Source: Coriaria nepalensis (Eukaryota; Streptophyta; Magnoliopsida; Cucurbitales; Coriariaceae). Taken from it: a stretch of DNA of 64,000 bases. This document shows, piece after piece, positions 47,477 through 60,805 of the stretch (position 1 is the first letter of the stretch; each line of letters opens with the position of its first letter). A program made the position numbers and the translations under genes. The notes below the pieces were generated by a model. It did not search any database, was not told the DNA's origin, and was given only the letters and a program-made list of their open reading frames with translations. The DNA lies in NCBI GenBank assembly GCA_027186245.1, contig CP114500.1, forward strand, positions 2,986,001 to 3,050,000, read 5' to 3'.

Positions 47477-50344
47477 CAAATATCTGAATTGAATCAATGA
47501 TCTATCGCACCAATCCACATACTAATTTACTAATCAACTTTTAAAGTGTAATTTATTTCAAACACAATTATGTGGAGTTTGAAATTAAATTAGAAGACTG
47601 AACATGCATGGTTTTCTAAATAATCATTTCCCCATTCCCAACATAGCCAGTAAAATAAAATAAAATGGTATATTGTGGAGAAAACACACACCAACTAGTG
47701 CAAGACAAAACAGGCCAATATGCCTAAACTCAAAAGTCAACATAGAAAAGACATTCCGTACTCCCCAGTCCCCACACACGAGCGCATGCGGTAAAAATTT
47801 CCGAGGTGGTATGTTGTTAAATGTTGAAAAATGTAATTTTCATTTTTTTATTTTTTACCGAATAATAAAGTAATTAACCATTTACGGATATCACAATATT
47901 CAATAACGTTAGGTAGATTGGTTGTAAAAGTCAAAATATAAATCCACCTTTACCTATTTAAATAATCTAAAATTTATTTTATTTGAGCTCTGGGTACTAT
48001 ATATATATATATATATTCAAGAAGGAGGAAGCATATATTATAATTATAATTATAATTATATATATATATATATATAAATTAAGAATCTTGTGTGCCCGTT
48101 GAATATACAACAGTAAGGGTAATACTGTAATTTGATGTTCTTATAAATAAGTACGTAATAATCAATCATCAGTCCATCTTTCGATGTAAAAAGAAGTTTA
48201 TATCTAAAAATATATAAAAAGTAAATTCAGTTTTTTCGGGTTGGTTTTTTAATTAATATTAATTAATATGTATTAATATGTAAAACAAATAAGATAGACA
48301 TCTTCGTATTCCCGACCGCCAAATCTACAGTGCAGTAAGCAGGAAGCACATTTATTTTTTTTAAAAATAAATTAAAATAAATATTTTATCCTCTTCACAC
48401 TGCCCGATATGCAATATAAGCCGTTGGATGACATTTAAATGTCTGATCGGATGGAGATCAGGCTTCCTGGGATCTACCAACCGAATTGACCGAGGGCCTA
48501 ACCACGCGGCAGGATGGATGACGGTGGAAGAAAATTGATCCAACGGATGAAAAGAAAAAGATAGAAAGAAACAAATGATGAGCGTGAAAAGAGGGATAGG
48601 GGGTGTGCTCTGCTACATTGCGCTCATCGCATCACCGTCGGGATCTAGTAGTAGCAGGCGTGCACGCTTAGGCTCGTGCATCTAGAAGAGAGAGAGAGAC
48701 TTAGATCCAGTTTTATTTATTTTAATGTTTCTGGTCAAACTATAATTAAATGGCCTTCCATGCACGCGAGAGATAGACAGAGAGAGAGAGGTGATTTGTG
48801 ACAGAGGAGGGAAAATATGGGTGGAGCCAGGAATGAATGACACGTGATATAGATATAGATATATAGAGATATAGATATATAGATATATAGATATATAGAT
48901 ATATAGATATAGGTTGCTTTTGTAGGGTGTGGGGACCAGACATTCGCGGTCATTCCGGAATCGTAGCCGCCAGACTCGGTTGTTTATGGCGTGCCTTACC
49001 ACCTCACTCTCTTCTCTCTCCCTCTATCAACGGCCAAAACATAAAAAATAAAAAAAATAAAATAATTGAGAAGGGGATTAATTATTTGGATCATAATAGA
49101 CGACCTGGTGAAGGCCCAACTGTTATACCAGTTAGGGCCTAACAGCCCAAATAACTGGAAGTGGACTTTTTTAATTCTCTGTAGAGGTGGCAATCCGGTC
49201 GTAGTCCGTTTATGGTCGGGCCAGGTCGGGGGTCAAATTCTTGTGTGACCTAAAATCAGTTTTTTATATTTATTTTTTTTTTTAAATAGTCGTATTATAC
49301 ATTAAATAAATTTTACGGTTCAATAAAGAAATTTTATAACATAAAAGCTTTATTATCACTAATAATTATAAATTAAACCCGTAGGTAAAAAAATGAGAGT
49401 CCAACCTATATTGCATACATCGGGTGCGAACGCAAGCTCAGACAATCCCGATCCATATTGTCGCCTATAATTCTCTGGGCTGTCTATTTGAATTGAACTA
49501 TTTCACCGAAGGCTTTTAATCACGAAGATGGTTGGTTGGCCGGAAGAGTCACCAAAATGTTCGACAGACTTTGGGTATGGATTCGAATAATCGAATTCCT
49601 ACTATTATGTAAGTATGCTATTTAACCGTGTTGTGTATGGTTTTAAGGAAAATCCTAAAATATAGATTATTATTATTATTATATATTAGTAAATGATCAA
49701 AGGTATTGAACACTTTGGACCTAACTGCATTAAATTGTAGTACGGGTACCCATTCAGCCAGTGAAGTGGATGAAAGATAGAGACTTTTCCTTAGTGGGGT
49801 TATAAATGAAGCGAGCTGCAAAAGTGGTAAATATTTAGGGAGTACTTATTGGTTGATCTACATGCAAGCATAAGATTCTACTGATATTGGTTGATCTCTA
49901 TCATAAATATTTGATTTTCACCTGTTACACTAAAATATCTAGCTCTATGCAACTTAAAATCAATCACAAATAAAGGTGTTTGATCAAATTATTGAAGTTT
50001 ATGTCATCATGGTTACAGATCTGTATACTAATCCCCTATTTTCAATACTCTAAACGGTAAAAACTGACTTTAAGATGCATAATGAAAGCAAATCCCGATA
50101 CCCCATATGTGTGAGTAAAATTGCTTAACGAGTAATCAAAGTACTAAATATATAAGAACAGAAAAAAAAAAAAAAGAGGTAATAAGTTGGCACCATTATC
50201 ATCTCCCATTTTAACACATGAACCAACTTCACTTTCCTCCCCCTCCTCTTCTTTCTCTCTATCTCAACTCATAGAAACACACCCTTAATAATGTCTTTAT
50301 GTAAAATTAAAAATAAAAATAAATGACTTTCTGGTGAGAGTGAT
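47477..50344. other. Intergenic DNA with microsatellites
   Basis: No gene recognised. It includes (AT)n and (TAATTA)n runs near 47998-48076 and a GA-rich run near 48688-48698. The last part before 50345 is probably the cyclin 3' UTR. Confidence 0.5.
48846..48912. repeat. (ATATAG)n microsatellite
   Basis: About eleven imperfect copies of a 6- to 8-base ATATAG/ATATATAG unit, uninterrupted over 67 bases. Confidence 0.95.
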
Positions 50345-52138
50345 TCAAACTTCACAACAGGGTCTATTTAGCCTTCTCCTCTTCACTCCTGACCTATAGT
50401 GAGAAGAATCAGCACATGATCCAACCGTATTATATGCATCACTTGTATTGCTATAGCTCATACACCCACCTATGTCCAAAATCCCACTTGGACTCCTTGG
50501 AACAGAATTTAAACCCAGTCCTCTACTTCTTCCATCCTTCATAGACCCACTAATCAATGCAACCTCCTTGATCAAATTCATACACTTCACTGCTCTCTCC
50601 TACAAGGAGAAAAGGAAAAATCATAACTTTATGTCATAAGGAACTGAGTACATAACTAGATCGTAATAGAAGAAACAAACCTTGTGAAAATGTGTATACC
50701 TTTTCATTATGTTGGATGAGAAGAGATATGGATTTCTCTATATCTAGTGGTTGAGTTTCTTGTACAATTGATATGGCTATGGCAGCAGCGATAATGGAAG
50801 GTTTGAATTCTAGAAAGTCGACACTTTGAATCGTCCTTAAAATTAGTTGAATGGACCGGAGAAAGAAACTTTGATCAGCATTATCATAAATCATGCGAAG
50901 AAAATGGTCTATGAAGGAGAAAGGAGTGATCGCTTGCATTCTCCATCGTAATGTGCTTAACACTAAAAGCTCCATTCTTTGTATTGTTCTAGCTTCAAAA
51001 ACAAATTTCGCTCCACCCACCTAAGCAAAAATTTCCCCAAAAAAGGATGAGAACAAGAAAATTTAAAGAATCCGGACAACTTATCTAATAGGGATAAGGT
51101 TGTGGTTTTTTGAACCTGTAAATCTAAGGACAATGGGACTTCCGTTTCGTCGATTTTGGCTGCAAGTGATAAACATGCTGCGGCCAGTAGTTGCATTGTC
51201 CAAGCATTGCCCTTCTGAAAATGACAAAAAACCATGAAGGGGTTTTCGTGTTAGAAGGGAATGAGTAATGAAGTTCCTAGTGCAATGATTATGTTTTGAT
51301 CAACTTACAGGTAGTTCATAAGCCGAAAGGAAGCGGTCCAAGTAGTTTACAGCTAAGTAAGAGCAGAGAGGACCGAAGCAGAAATGAGCATTGACCTGTT
51401 GGGTTTTAAAAATGGCATTGATTATGAAGGTTATGGATCATTTTCCCAGAAAGAGGTTAAGATTCATTATATATGACAAAAGGGAAAATTCACATTTGAA
51501 AAGAGAAGAATAATGCAAATGATGATGCATAAATACAACCTCTTGGCTACTTGCATTTTCTGGGTATGAGCAAATATAACTTATAAAGAACACAAAAATA
51601 TGATTTTGTTTTTATTTTTCCATTGCCAGCACTAGCCATATAATCAGACATAGAAATCACACCAAACAAAGTACAGAATTAAAAAAACAAAAAACAAAAA
51701 AAAAATGAGGTAACCATCTTAGAAAAAAAAATTAAAAAAAATTGAACGATGTATAAAAATCAACAAGCACAATAGAAACATAAAAATACAAAAGGAAAAA
51801 AAAAAAGTGAAATAGGATGAACTGACCTTAGAAATCCAATCAAGAGCATCTTTTCTAGCGGCAAAGTCCAAATCCCCACTTTTCAACCTCTTCAAATAAT
51901 CGAGAGTAGGCAAATGCTGATCTTCCTTCTCAAACAATAGTCCTAAGCACTCTTCACTCATCAATAGCAACCCTTCTGCTTCTTTGCGATCAAAGTTTAT
52001 GTTTTGATCATGGATTCGATTCTTTCTGTGATGATGATCAAACTCCATTTTGCCCACATATTCGTTGTTGTCATCGAAAACGGTATCGTCTTCTGCGCAT
52101 AAGAGGCTCGTCACAGCAGAGTCAAAGCTGGGTGCCAT
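50345..52138 (-). CDS. D-type cyclin (CYCD2/CYCD4-like)
   Basis: Five exons on the minus strand join in frame: 51827-52138, 51309-51395, 51116-51214, 50700-51020 and 50345-50599, giving 357 codons. The start is the ATG at 52138 ([13 protein letters not shown]). The retinoblastoma-binding LxCxE motif is L12-C14-E16 in SLLCAEDD. The cyclin N box spans about residues 95-166, with [30 protein letters not shown] and [19 protein letters not shown]; the C-terminal cyclin fold continues with [20 protein letters not shown]. The tail is Ser-rich and ends [13 protein letters not shown] cyclins bind CDKA and phosphorylate the retinoblastoma protein at G1/S in response to sugar and hormones. Exon layout and length suggest the CYCD2/4 group rather than CYCD3. 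The gene looks intact. Confidence 0.94.
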
Positions 52139-55100
52139 TAACGAGAAAGAGAACACCTTCTACCCCCCCTCTCCTTCTTCTTTTCTATCTCTTACCCAAT
52201 GCAGCAATATCAGTTCTACAGATTTTGATGATAGAGAATTAAATGGAGAGTGAATAGAGAATAAGAACAAAAGAAATTATGATGGAGCAGAGCAAGGAGC
52301 AGAGAAAGCGGGCCCCTCTCTCTCTCTCTCTCCGCTGTGTATCGGGGCTGAGAACAGTGCCGCAAGAGTGGGCTTTTTGAAGGCAATGAGCCACCCTTTT
52401 GTGGCAATGCGTGTTTTCGTGTGAGAGAGAGGAGAGAGACATAAGAGAGAGGGGATTGGTCTGGTCTGATTAGTATTTTATTAAAATTATTACAATATTT
52501 GGTAGTAATGTTTTTAACTGATAAATCTTAATCAATGACGACTAATTTCCATATGGCGTATATGCACGAGTCGCAACTGAAGATTTTACGGTTCAATTTT
52601 TTTTTTTTCTATTTGGAAAATTTTGAAGGTAAAAAATAGTGACAAATGTTTTTAAGTTATTTTCTGTGTGATTCCAATTTGCAACTCCGGGTGTTTGCTC
52701 TGGTCTGATACTGGGAGGAGGGGAGGTCTAATTCTTTGAATAAGCTGTTCGGAAATGGGTGATAGAGTAATTAGATTGACTGTATAAGGGCAAATCCGTA
52801 AAGCGGGGAGATGAAACGAAGTGTTCCTTTACCATGTCTCTTTACCCTACGCTGACGCGTGTAATCCGACACAATCATTTTCTATCAATTTACGTATTTG
52901 CTATTGTTATTTATTTATTTATTTCATAATTACTACTATTTATTTAATTAAAAAATTAAATAAATAATTTTTTAAAAAAAAAGTTGAAGGGGAAATTTCA
53001 CATGTCAGAATCAGCTTTGGAATGAAGGTATATAGCCTATGATCTAATCTCTGTGTCTTCAGCTTTGTAAGCATTGTAAAATCCTAAAACCTATTTCAAA
53101 CCCCAACACTAAATTTTTTAGTTTAGTTCATAAAATTGGACCACAAATTTAAACAACAGTTTTAAACTTAGGATGCTGCTGCCTGTTGTTGTTAGTAAAA
53201 TAATGCAAATTCAAATGACTTAAAAAGAGGACTTGACCTCTTTTTCAAAGGACACAAATTTCAAACCCTTTTTTCCCCCTTTCTTTCTTTGTTTCTTTCT
53301 CTTTTGTTGTTCACCCCCCCCCCCCCCCCCCCCATGGTTAGTGTCAGGTTTTTGTGCTAATATCCAAGCCTAATCCTCTTTAGTTATTTAGTTATTAGTT
53401 ATTACAGTTCAAAAGACTTTAACTTTTCGTCTACTTCCTTCTTAAACACAGTCTTCTAATTAGTTCTAACCAATTGTTAATCGAGTTTAACAGGGTGTCT
53501 GTCACACACACAATTAAACGAGGGAAAATAAAAGAACAGCCACTTTGCATTCTTGAATCCTATCAAATTTTAAAGAAAGTCTTTAATATTTTAAATTAAT
53601 TTTTTTTTTCTTTTTTATTGTCATTATTATTTAAATTTATTTTTAATATTTTTAAGATTGATTATATATATATATATATATTTTTTTTTCTTTCATCTTT
53701 TATTTAATAAAAGGAAAAAACTCAATCCATTCATAAACTTGTTATTATATTTAAAATTAATATAAAAAATAAATTAAAAAAGTTAATGAATGCAAACATG
53801 TGCAGAGAAAGTCGTTTCGACGCCGTGGTCTGCCATCAAACTCAACCTCTTCGTTTATTGAAAAGCAATCCTCAACATCCGCCGTATCTTTTGTGTGTCT
53901 CCACGACAAAACCCCAGCCGTTCGATTAAACTATTTCTGCCACGTGGACTAAATTATATCCACATGTCATCTTCTTCCTCCTTAGTCCTCCCCCCACCCC
54001 CCTCTATCGTTCATTCATTTACTCCGTTTACATATGTATATTATTTAAGTTTAGGATGGTATTGGATCAAATTTAGTTGTCAGTAGAAATATGTATATTA
54101 TTTAAAGGAAAAATTAACATAATTTATCAATATTTAATATAAATAATTGAATATTTAATTTATTTTAATAATTATAATAAATATTTAATTTTAATTTTTA
54201 ATTATAATAAATTTTTAATTCTATTAAAAATAAATAAAATAATTATATTTATATTTATATTATTTAAGTATTAAGTAATTACTAAAATTTGAAATTTGAC
54301 TCAATATAAAAAAAATTATATTTTTTATTTAAATTAAATTAAATTTTTTTAACTAACTTTATTTATTTATTTATATTTATTCTTTATTTATATTTTTATC
54401 GATTATCATTATCCTCCTCCTCTATTACTATCACAATGTTATTTCGCCACGACTATTATTGATATAAAAATATAAAAATATTTATTATTTTTAATTATTT
54501 TCTTTCTCTAACTTCTAAATATTAAAATATTACTTTTTAATTTTTATATGACCCAATTTTTAAATACTAAAAACTTTTAAATAAAGAAAAAAATTAAAAA
54601 AAAAAGGTTGAAAATATTAAATTTAAATTAAATATAATAAATATATAAATATAATTTTTTTGTTAAGTTAATTTTAAAATTTTAATATTATTTAATAATT
54701 ATGAGATATATATATATATATATATAATTATTTTATTTATTTTTAACGAAATTAAAAATTATAATTTAAATATAAAATAATATATTTATTATAATTATTA
54801 AAAATTTGGAATTAAGCTTATCACGTGAGGTTAACACATTGCAAGTATATATAATAATGGCATATATTAAAAGTACAGTAATTTGTTTCTAGACTTTGTT
54901 ATTTTGTTTTGATTATTTTTGGACAGTTGGGTACTTGGTCAAATCCAACCTGGCAATGGAACTGGAGTAGTAAGTTGTAAGTAGTCATTCCAGCCATCAC
55001 ACTTAACGAGACCTGCACACCCCCATATTTTAAATTAGTTTTCGATCATTTTTAGTACTTAAAACTAAATTCTGACCAAGTTTTTGTACTAAACTTGTTT

Positions 55101-55560
55101 TCTTTTGTCCAAAATATTCTATAGATTTGTTGTCTCTACCTAACGAAAGTTTGTCTTCATTCTTCAAGCTGTCCATATCTAATAATTTGTAGTTCATGTT
55201 TTTCTACACTTGGGTCGGGGAATTGCCCAGCAGTTTCTTACGATTTAAGATCTGAACTAGGAAGTAGAACCCAAATCTTATACTTAATCCCTGTCTTATG
55301 TCTGTCCCTAATGAGGTTCTTTAACTCTTCTACAGTTAATTCTTCTTCTCCTTTGTTTGTCTATTCTGTGATTGTTGTGGGCCTCCGGAGTCCAGTGGGC
55401 TTGTATATATGAGCCTACGGGGCTGATATCTGGACCTTTAATTTAGACAAATGGGCCGTGTGGATAGGGACTTAGGTAAGCTCGGGAACTAACCAGAAAC
55501 GAGTGACCCAAATGTTCGTGAGAACGACGCGCAACGTAACTGAAGTAGTTAAAGACGGAA
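52139..55560. other. Cyclin leader and promoter, then AT-rich intergenic DNA
   Basis: The cyclin side has a long CT/GA-rich leader region (CTCTCTCTCTCTCTC near 52317, GAGAGAGAGGAGAGAGAC near 52423). From 53550 to 54830 the DNA is extremely AT-rich with (AT)n runs near 53664 and 54708. Near CutA1 the motifs AATGGGCCGTG (about 55450) and GTGGGCTTG (55397) resemble site II promoter elements. No other gene seen. Confidence 0.5.
53314..53333. repeat. Homopolymer run of 20 C
   Basis: Twenty consecutive cytosines between TTCA and ATGG. The length could be partly a sequencing or assembly artefact. Confidence 0.95.
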
Positions 55561-57057
55561 ATGGCCTTCATTCTCGGCAGTAGAGCAGCACCGCCGATAG
55601 TCTATTCTTGCTCAGCTTTACGACGCCGTTTACCTCTCGTCGGTGCATTCTGTGTCTTGAGCTTCGGCATCTCCAGTCTCCGCTCCACCTTCTCCTCATC
55701 CTCCTTCAAATCTGGTGCTGCTCTGTCTCTTCCTTTTGCCTCCGACTCAAGGTACTCAATTAATTTTCTTCTGAATTTGATTTCCCAGGGTTTGAGGTAT
55801 GTTTGATTTGAATTTTCATTTCCTGAAATTCTTCTATGCGATTGAAAATGTTCTTTTTTTCAGATTGAAATTAGCTGATCAACGACCATCTAAAAGCTTG
55901 CATTCCATCAGAATGGAAGGGAAAGATGATAGTGGCACTAGTGGCTCAGTCGTACCTAGCATCGTTGTTTACGTCACTGTCCCTGACAAAGAAACAGGTT
56001 CTCTTGTAATCTTTCATGCTGATTTCCGGATTGAATTTCTTAAATTCGTATCGTTAGCAAAGAAAGATTGAAACAAAGTAAAAAAGAAGCAGAGAATGTT
56101 TTGATCAATGGACTAGGTAATTAAACTACTTTATATGTGTGAGAAATGAGAACTGGAGGAAGCAATATCTATAGGGAGTGCTTGGTTTTTGCCTTGTTCT
56201 TGATCTTAGTCTTAGAGGGCAGTTTATGTCGTATGCTTAGATATTGACTTAAAAGTTCGTATCGTAGCTGATGATGTGAATGGTGATTTACAATCTCTAT
56301 GTAGGTAAGAAGTTGGCTAAAAGTATTGTAGGAGAAAAACTTGCTGCTTGCGTTAATATAGTACCTGGTATGTACTGTATTCTTTGTATTATACCAAAAT
56401 AATGCTTGCCATATGAATCAGTCCCTGATTGCAACTCTAACCATTCTTATCAGTAGTAGAGGGGAAATGAGTGTGAAGCATTTTATGAGGCGCCTCTGTT
56501 CCCGAATATTGTATTTTAAATTTGTTATCCCTTCCTCTTTTTGGCAGGTATCGAGTCTGTCTACCAATGGAAGGGAGAGGTAAGGTTCCCCCAAATAAGT
56601 TATTAATCTTCCATAGAGTAGGTAGAAGGGTGGAAATGAATGCTTTTTCGAGTTCTCTCCCCTATTGTCCTGCCCATCGAATGAGACAGATGTGGGTTTT
56701 AATGGCTGTGTCGATAAGTTCATTTTCAGGAAAATGATTTCATAGTAGATGCTATCTGAATTGGTGTGTTATTGGTTAACAGATAGAGTCAGATTCTGAG
56801 GAACTCCTAATAATCAAAACTAGGGAATCTCTTCTGGATGCTTTGACAGAGCATGTCAAGGCAAACCACCCATACGAGTAAGTCCAAAGTTGGGTATGCC
56901 TTCTTATGCTACCATTTACCTGTTGCCTTTTCTCATCTTTCTTGTTCCTCTACTTTTCTTTTCATCTGATAACAGTGTACCAGAAGTAATTGCATTGCCT
57001 ATTAATGGTGGCAGTCTCCAATACCTAGAATGGATCAAAACCAGCACAAGGGACTGA
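55561..57057 (+). CDS. CUTA: CutA1-type protein, organelle-targeted
   Basis: Six exons on the plus strand join in frame: 55561-55751, 55864-55997, 56305-56367, 56548-56579, 56783-56877 and 56976-57057, giving 198 codons. Residues 1 to about 75 are hydroxylated and basic (MAFILGSRAAPP, LRSTFSSSSFKSG) and look like a chloroplast transit peptide. The CutA1 core follows: IVVYVTVPDKETGKKLAKSI, KLAACVNIVPGIESVYQW, KGEIESDSEELLIIKTR and HPYDVPEVIALPINGGSLQY. All introns are GT-AG. The family forms very stable trimers linked to copper or divalent-cation binding; the plant protein is plastid-located, with physiological role unsettled. The terminus LEWIKTSTRD is normal. Seems intact. Confidence 0.95.
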
Positions 57058-57863
57058 GTATTTCTTTGCTTCGGCGAAGGGTCACGGGGCTCACTAAGTT
57101 TTATGTGTATGTATGATATCAAATTTGGTGTGCCGATTTAGTAGTAGTAATGGAAGTAGGAAATTCACTGCGGTTGTGCAACTTCCAACTGAAATAATTA
57201 CAGCTGTGAGCGCACTTAAGGTTATGATGTTCATGTTGCTAGTTTTCTCTGCCACATGATGTTAACTTTCATATTCCATTCCTGCCTTCTTCAAATAGCG
57301 ATTATTTTTATTTTTATTTTTATTTTTTAAATCATTATCTTCCTCCTCAAAAAGTTTTTCTTAAAAGAAAGAAGAAAGGTAATAATAAGTCCACTAAAAG
57401 ACAGGGTTTATAGGCCCACTAGTAAAATCGTAGTCCATATGAAGGCCCAATAATAACTAATCAGGTTCCAGCTCATGAACAAATGAAACACAGCTGAGCC
57501 CAATTGCATAATGGCGCGTGGGAAAAATAAGGATTGTCGATCATTATCCGAGAACGCTTCTAAGGTTATTTATCATGTTAAATAGCCGTTAAAACTCTGG
57601 TTATAATTGAAACTTATCCCCCCATTTCTCTGTGACCTTTTATTCATCGGAAAATAATCGAACCAGTGATCAGTGGATTTAAGTTTAACGTAAGTCTCGA
57701 ACCCCAGATCTTATCAGCTTTTTCGCAAATTGATTCGAGGTTGGAATTTTGTTTCGCAAATTCATTAATTCACCAACCTGATTTTATTGCTCTCTGCTTG
57801 ATCTGTGAAGCTTGCGATCAGATTACCATCCAACAGCCTCTTTCTCTCTCTCTCTCTGGTACC
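57058..57863. other. Intergenic DNA between CutA1 and the XAF1-like locus
   Basis: The left part is the CutA1 3' UTR. The right part is leader-like, with TTTCTCTCTCTCTCTCTGG just before the ATG at 57864 and a GGCCCA motif near 57444. No reading frame of note. Confidence 0.5.
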
Positions 57864-59130
57864 ATGGCAGTGACATCTGACGAGGCAACAAGCATTTGCA
57901 GTCACTGGTACCAAATTCTTTGCTTCCTCGGAGATCTATTCTCTATTGAAATTTTATTGTTATTCGAATTTTGCTGCGTATTAACATTGATCATATTAAG
58001 TCTTAGACTTCCAGTTTACTTCCACATCAAAAAGATCTAACGTGACAGTCACTCTTTTTCCCTACTTTCAGTGACAGAGTCATTCCATCTTCAAATATTG
58101 GTTTGCATTATGCTCATTGCTCCCATGCTCAAGTATGTTAGCTTTTCCCTGAAGCTACCTTAATATAGTGATTCTGTTTCCATGTAGTCTTAAAAAGTCT
58201 TCCTTTTCTTTCGATGAAAGTTTGTATATATTTTCTTTTAACTCCACCTGACGTTCATATACAATATGGGAATCTGATACAAGCTGGTTCATAGAGGCAT
58301 TTTTATCGGTGCTCTGCATCTACTATTTTATCGATTAGCTTTTGTTGGTTAGAAATTTTAATGAATCTAAACAAAAAACTGATTGATAGTATGAACCTAA
58401 CAGTACCTTGGTGAAGTCTCCCTAACATTTCTGATCAGAGTTTTCTTAACAATCTTAATGTTTTTGTACTTGATACCTTTGATTATCATGCCATTGACCT
58501 GCCTAGAGTGGAGCAGGTATTATGCTCTCTTTGTAGTGAGACAATGGAGCGCGAAGTTTTAGCGTTCATAAAGGTGAAAATTGCCCCCAAAAGATTGTCA
58601 CATGTGATTTCTGTGAGTTCCCATTGCCTGCAATTGATCTAGCGGAACATCAGGTACAGATTCTAAAGAACATGTTCCCAGGTGTATTTCAATGTTCGTC
58701 TGTAAGTAACCTGTAGTTCCGTAATTTTTAGGAAGTATGTGGAAACAGGACAGAACTCTGTCATCTATGTAACAAATACATTAGACTGAGAGAGCAATAC
58801 GACCATGAAAACAGATGCACAGGTGTTGAATATAACAATGCAGGATCTTCCAGGTAGATATACCATTCTTAGTTTATTCACACTATCTAGAATTCCAAAT
58901 AAAAAAAGTTTTTGTAATTACAAGCTAGTCCTGTTGCTTTCTTTCTTTACTATATCTTTCCAAATTTCGTATGAAGGGATGTGAGGGCCGGTGAAAGAGA
59001 GGAAGGTGGTCATAGAAGACTGCCTAATACCTAGTTTACTAGGAAGCGCTTCATACTCATGATTGCAGTAACCGGAGTTGCTGTTCTGTTGGGGTCTCTC
59101 ATTAGTAAACGAGAGGATATTTTGATAGTT
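57864..59130 (+). pseudogene. XAF1-like TRAF-type zinc-finger gene, broken
   Basis: The exons still read well: 57864-57907 (MAVTSDEATSICSH), 58072-58132 (CDRVIPSSNIGLHYAHCSHA), part of the third ending at 58653 (CSLCSETMEREVLA), 58732-58853 (EVCGNRTELCHLCNKYIRLR) and 58977 to about 59126. The last begins DVRAGEREEGGHRR and ends with a membrane-anchor-like FILMIAVTGVAVLLGSLIS. Three faults: the start of exon 3 (second zinc finger) is not recognisable; one base is lost near 58565, so HKGENCPQKI- and FCEFPLPAIDLAEHQ-like sequence is out of frame; and a TAG at 59032-59034 cuts off the hydrophobic tail. Related intact plant proteins carry about three such fingers and a C-terminal hydrophobic segment. 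The family name comes from XIAP-associated factor 1; the plant role is unclear. Confidence 0.78.
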
Positions 59131-59621
59131 CACTTGATTTCTGTAAAAAAAAAAAAAAATTTAAAATGAATCATCTCCACAGTCACATGTATCCAGCTTT
59201 CTTTGAGTTATCTGGACGGCTGCCTTTCTTTTGAGTTATCATAATAATATCCTGATTCTTCATGCTTTATTAGTTTTGTTTGTTTGGAATAGTAGAGGGT
59301 TTCTCCATTAACAAACAGAAATATGCTTGAATCTAAATAAAAACCATATTGCCAATCTTGCACGCTCATGTTAATCAATCTCTGATGCACTACCACCATT
59401 GTTTGGTGGTGACTAAATAAAGATATTCGAAGGAAAAGGTAAAAAGATATTATATTATTGATATAAATCTTGATAAGTCAGTTGATTCGAGAATGCGGAA
59501 TCATAGCAAAGAGAATGCAAGGTGATCCATTTTTTAGTCATATAGAATTTAATCTTTTATTATATATATATATTCTTTAAAAATGACAAGACGTTATAAT
59601 GAAATATTCTTAAGATTATTA

Positions 59622-60235
59622 GTTTTGGACTAGAGCAAATTCAGATGGTTATTTTTGCATTACTAATGTACGCATTGATGATTATAATCTCTATGCTTGG
59701 GTCCCTGGTTTTATTGGAGATTACAAATAAGACGATCTTCTTATTAACATAAACGGAAGGTATATTTTCCTTTTAAAATAAAAATAAAAAATAATTCTCA
59801 TTTAAAAAACAATATTAAATCTTATATACATTTACATATATAGGTTGTGTTATTGAAACGGGTGATCTTATATATAAGCCTCCAAGAGATGGGTCCACAC
59901 TATGGGAAATAAGCATTCCCGACATTTTCAGAGGTAGAATCTATGATCGTAACCCTAATTATGTGAATAAACTCTATGCTTATTTTGTGTTCTTCGTTTC
60001 TTTAAAATATAAATGATAAATTTTTGTATAGATTAAGAATACATATAATTAGTTGATTTTAATGATTTTGTATCTATCTTATCTTACTAATTAAAATTTA
60101 AAGTACGTAATTGCATGTAAACTTTAAAGTACAAGGAACCACATGGCAAATCAAGTTTAAGCTACATGCAGTGAACAAGGCTGGAACTTACAAACTTCGA
60201 ATACAAGACAGGACGATTCAACGTTATATACTCTA
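59622..60235 (+). pseudogene. Rhamnogalacturonan lyase fragment
   Basis: Three exon-like pieces on the plus strand match plant rhamnogalacturonate lyase (PL4): FWTRANSDGYFCITNVRIDD then NLYAWVPGFIGDYK (about 59625-59730); GDLIYKPPRDGSTLWEISIP with NPNYVNKLY (about 59845-59980); and GTTWQIKFKLHAVNKAGTYK (about 60130-60200). Stops follow directly after the first and last pieces. The active-site domain, which would lie upstream, is missing. The segment has the C-terminal fibronectin-like and carbohydrate-binding parts only. Introns seem partly kept, which argues for a DNA-level duplicate. It starts about 500 bases beyond the XAF1-like pseudogene. Confidence 0.8.
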
Positions 60236-60583
60236 GTAGTGGAGGATGCATTTCTTCCTTTTCTATGATGGAGAAGTGTTCTGAACCTTTTAATTGTGAA
60301 GATCTCTCCTTGTATTGTGATTTTGGTCATGATAGGTATCTATTTTCCTTCTTGTCTTCCTTTTCTGTAGTTCTGCCTTCTGTTTCTTCCTATATATGTG
60401 GAGGACTACGTGAGTTTGTTTAATTTCTTGTAGCTTTATACTATATTGTTTCTGAGATCCTCTTTGAAGAAAAAGATATACTCTAGTTTTTCTTAACTAT
60501 ATGTTACTTCAAATTATTCCATTTTAACCATTGTTCGTAAGGCAGAGTCTTCATTTTTCTAATTTTTATTCCTTTTGACATAG

Positions 60584-60805
60584 GGAAGCCGGTATAATTA
60601 GTATGAATGTGGATATCACATGTGGAGATGTTAATGTGAATCTGAATGAGGAACTACTTTCAAAGGAAAGGGATCATCACACACCTCTTCACTCTCCAAC
60701 AGAGTTATAGGGTCAACTGTTGAAACTCCTTCTGCTAAGAAACCTAGGCAAAAACAAGAGCTTGCATCTCCTTCAAAGTATACTTCTGCTTTTCCAGAAA
60801 AAAAG
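60584..60805 (+). pseudogene. Unidentified coding remnant
   Basis: After an acceptor (TTGACATAG) the plus strand reads EAGIISMNVDITCGDVNVNL, then KERDHHTPLHSPT and a stop. Shifting frame by one base continues the sense: RVIGSTVETPSAKKPRQKQE then KYTSAFPEKKV up to a donor at about 60805. The composition (Ser, Lys, Pro; KKPR like a nuclear signal) suggests a broken exon. A possible preceding exon with MEKCSEPFNCEDLSLYCDFG lies at about 60268-60337. I do not recognise the family. Confidence 0.4.

Noticed and set aside
47673..47873. 66-codon plus-strand frame right of the Gypsy LTR
   Set aside because: No domain, and composition is like neighbouring intergenic DNA.
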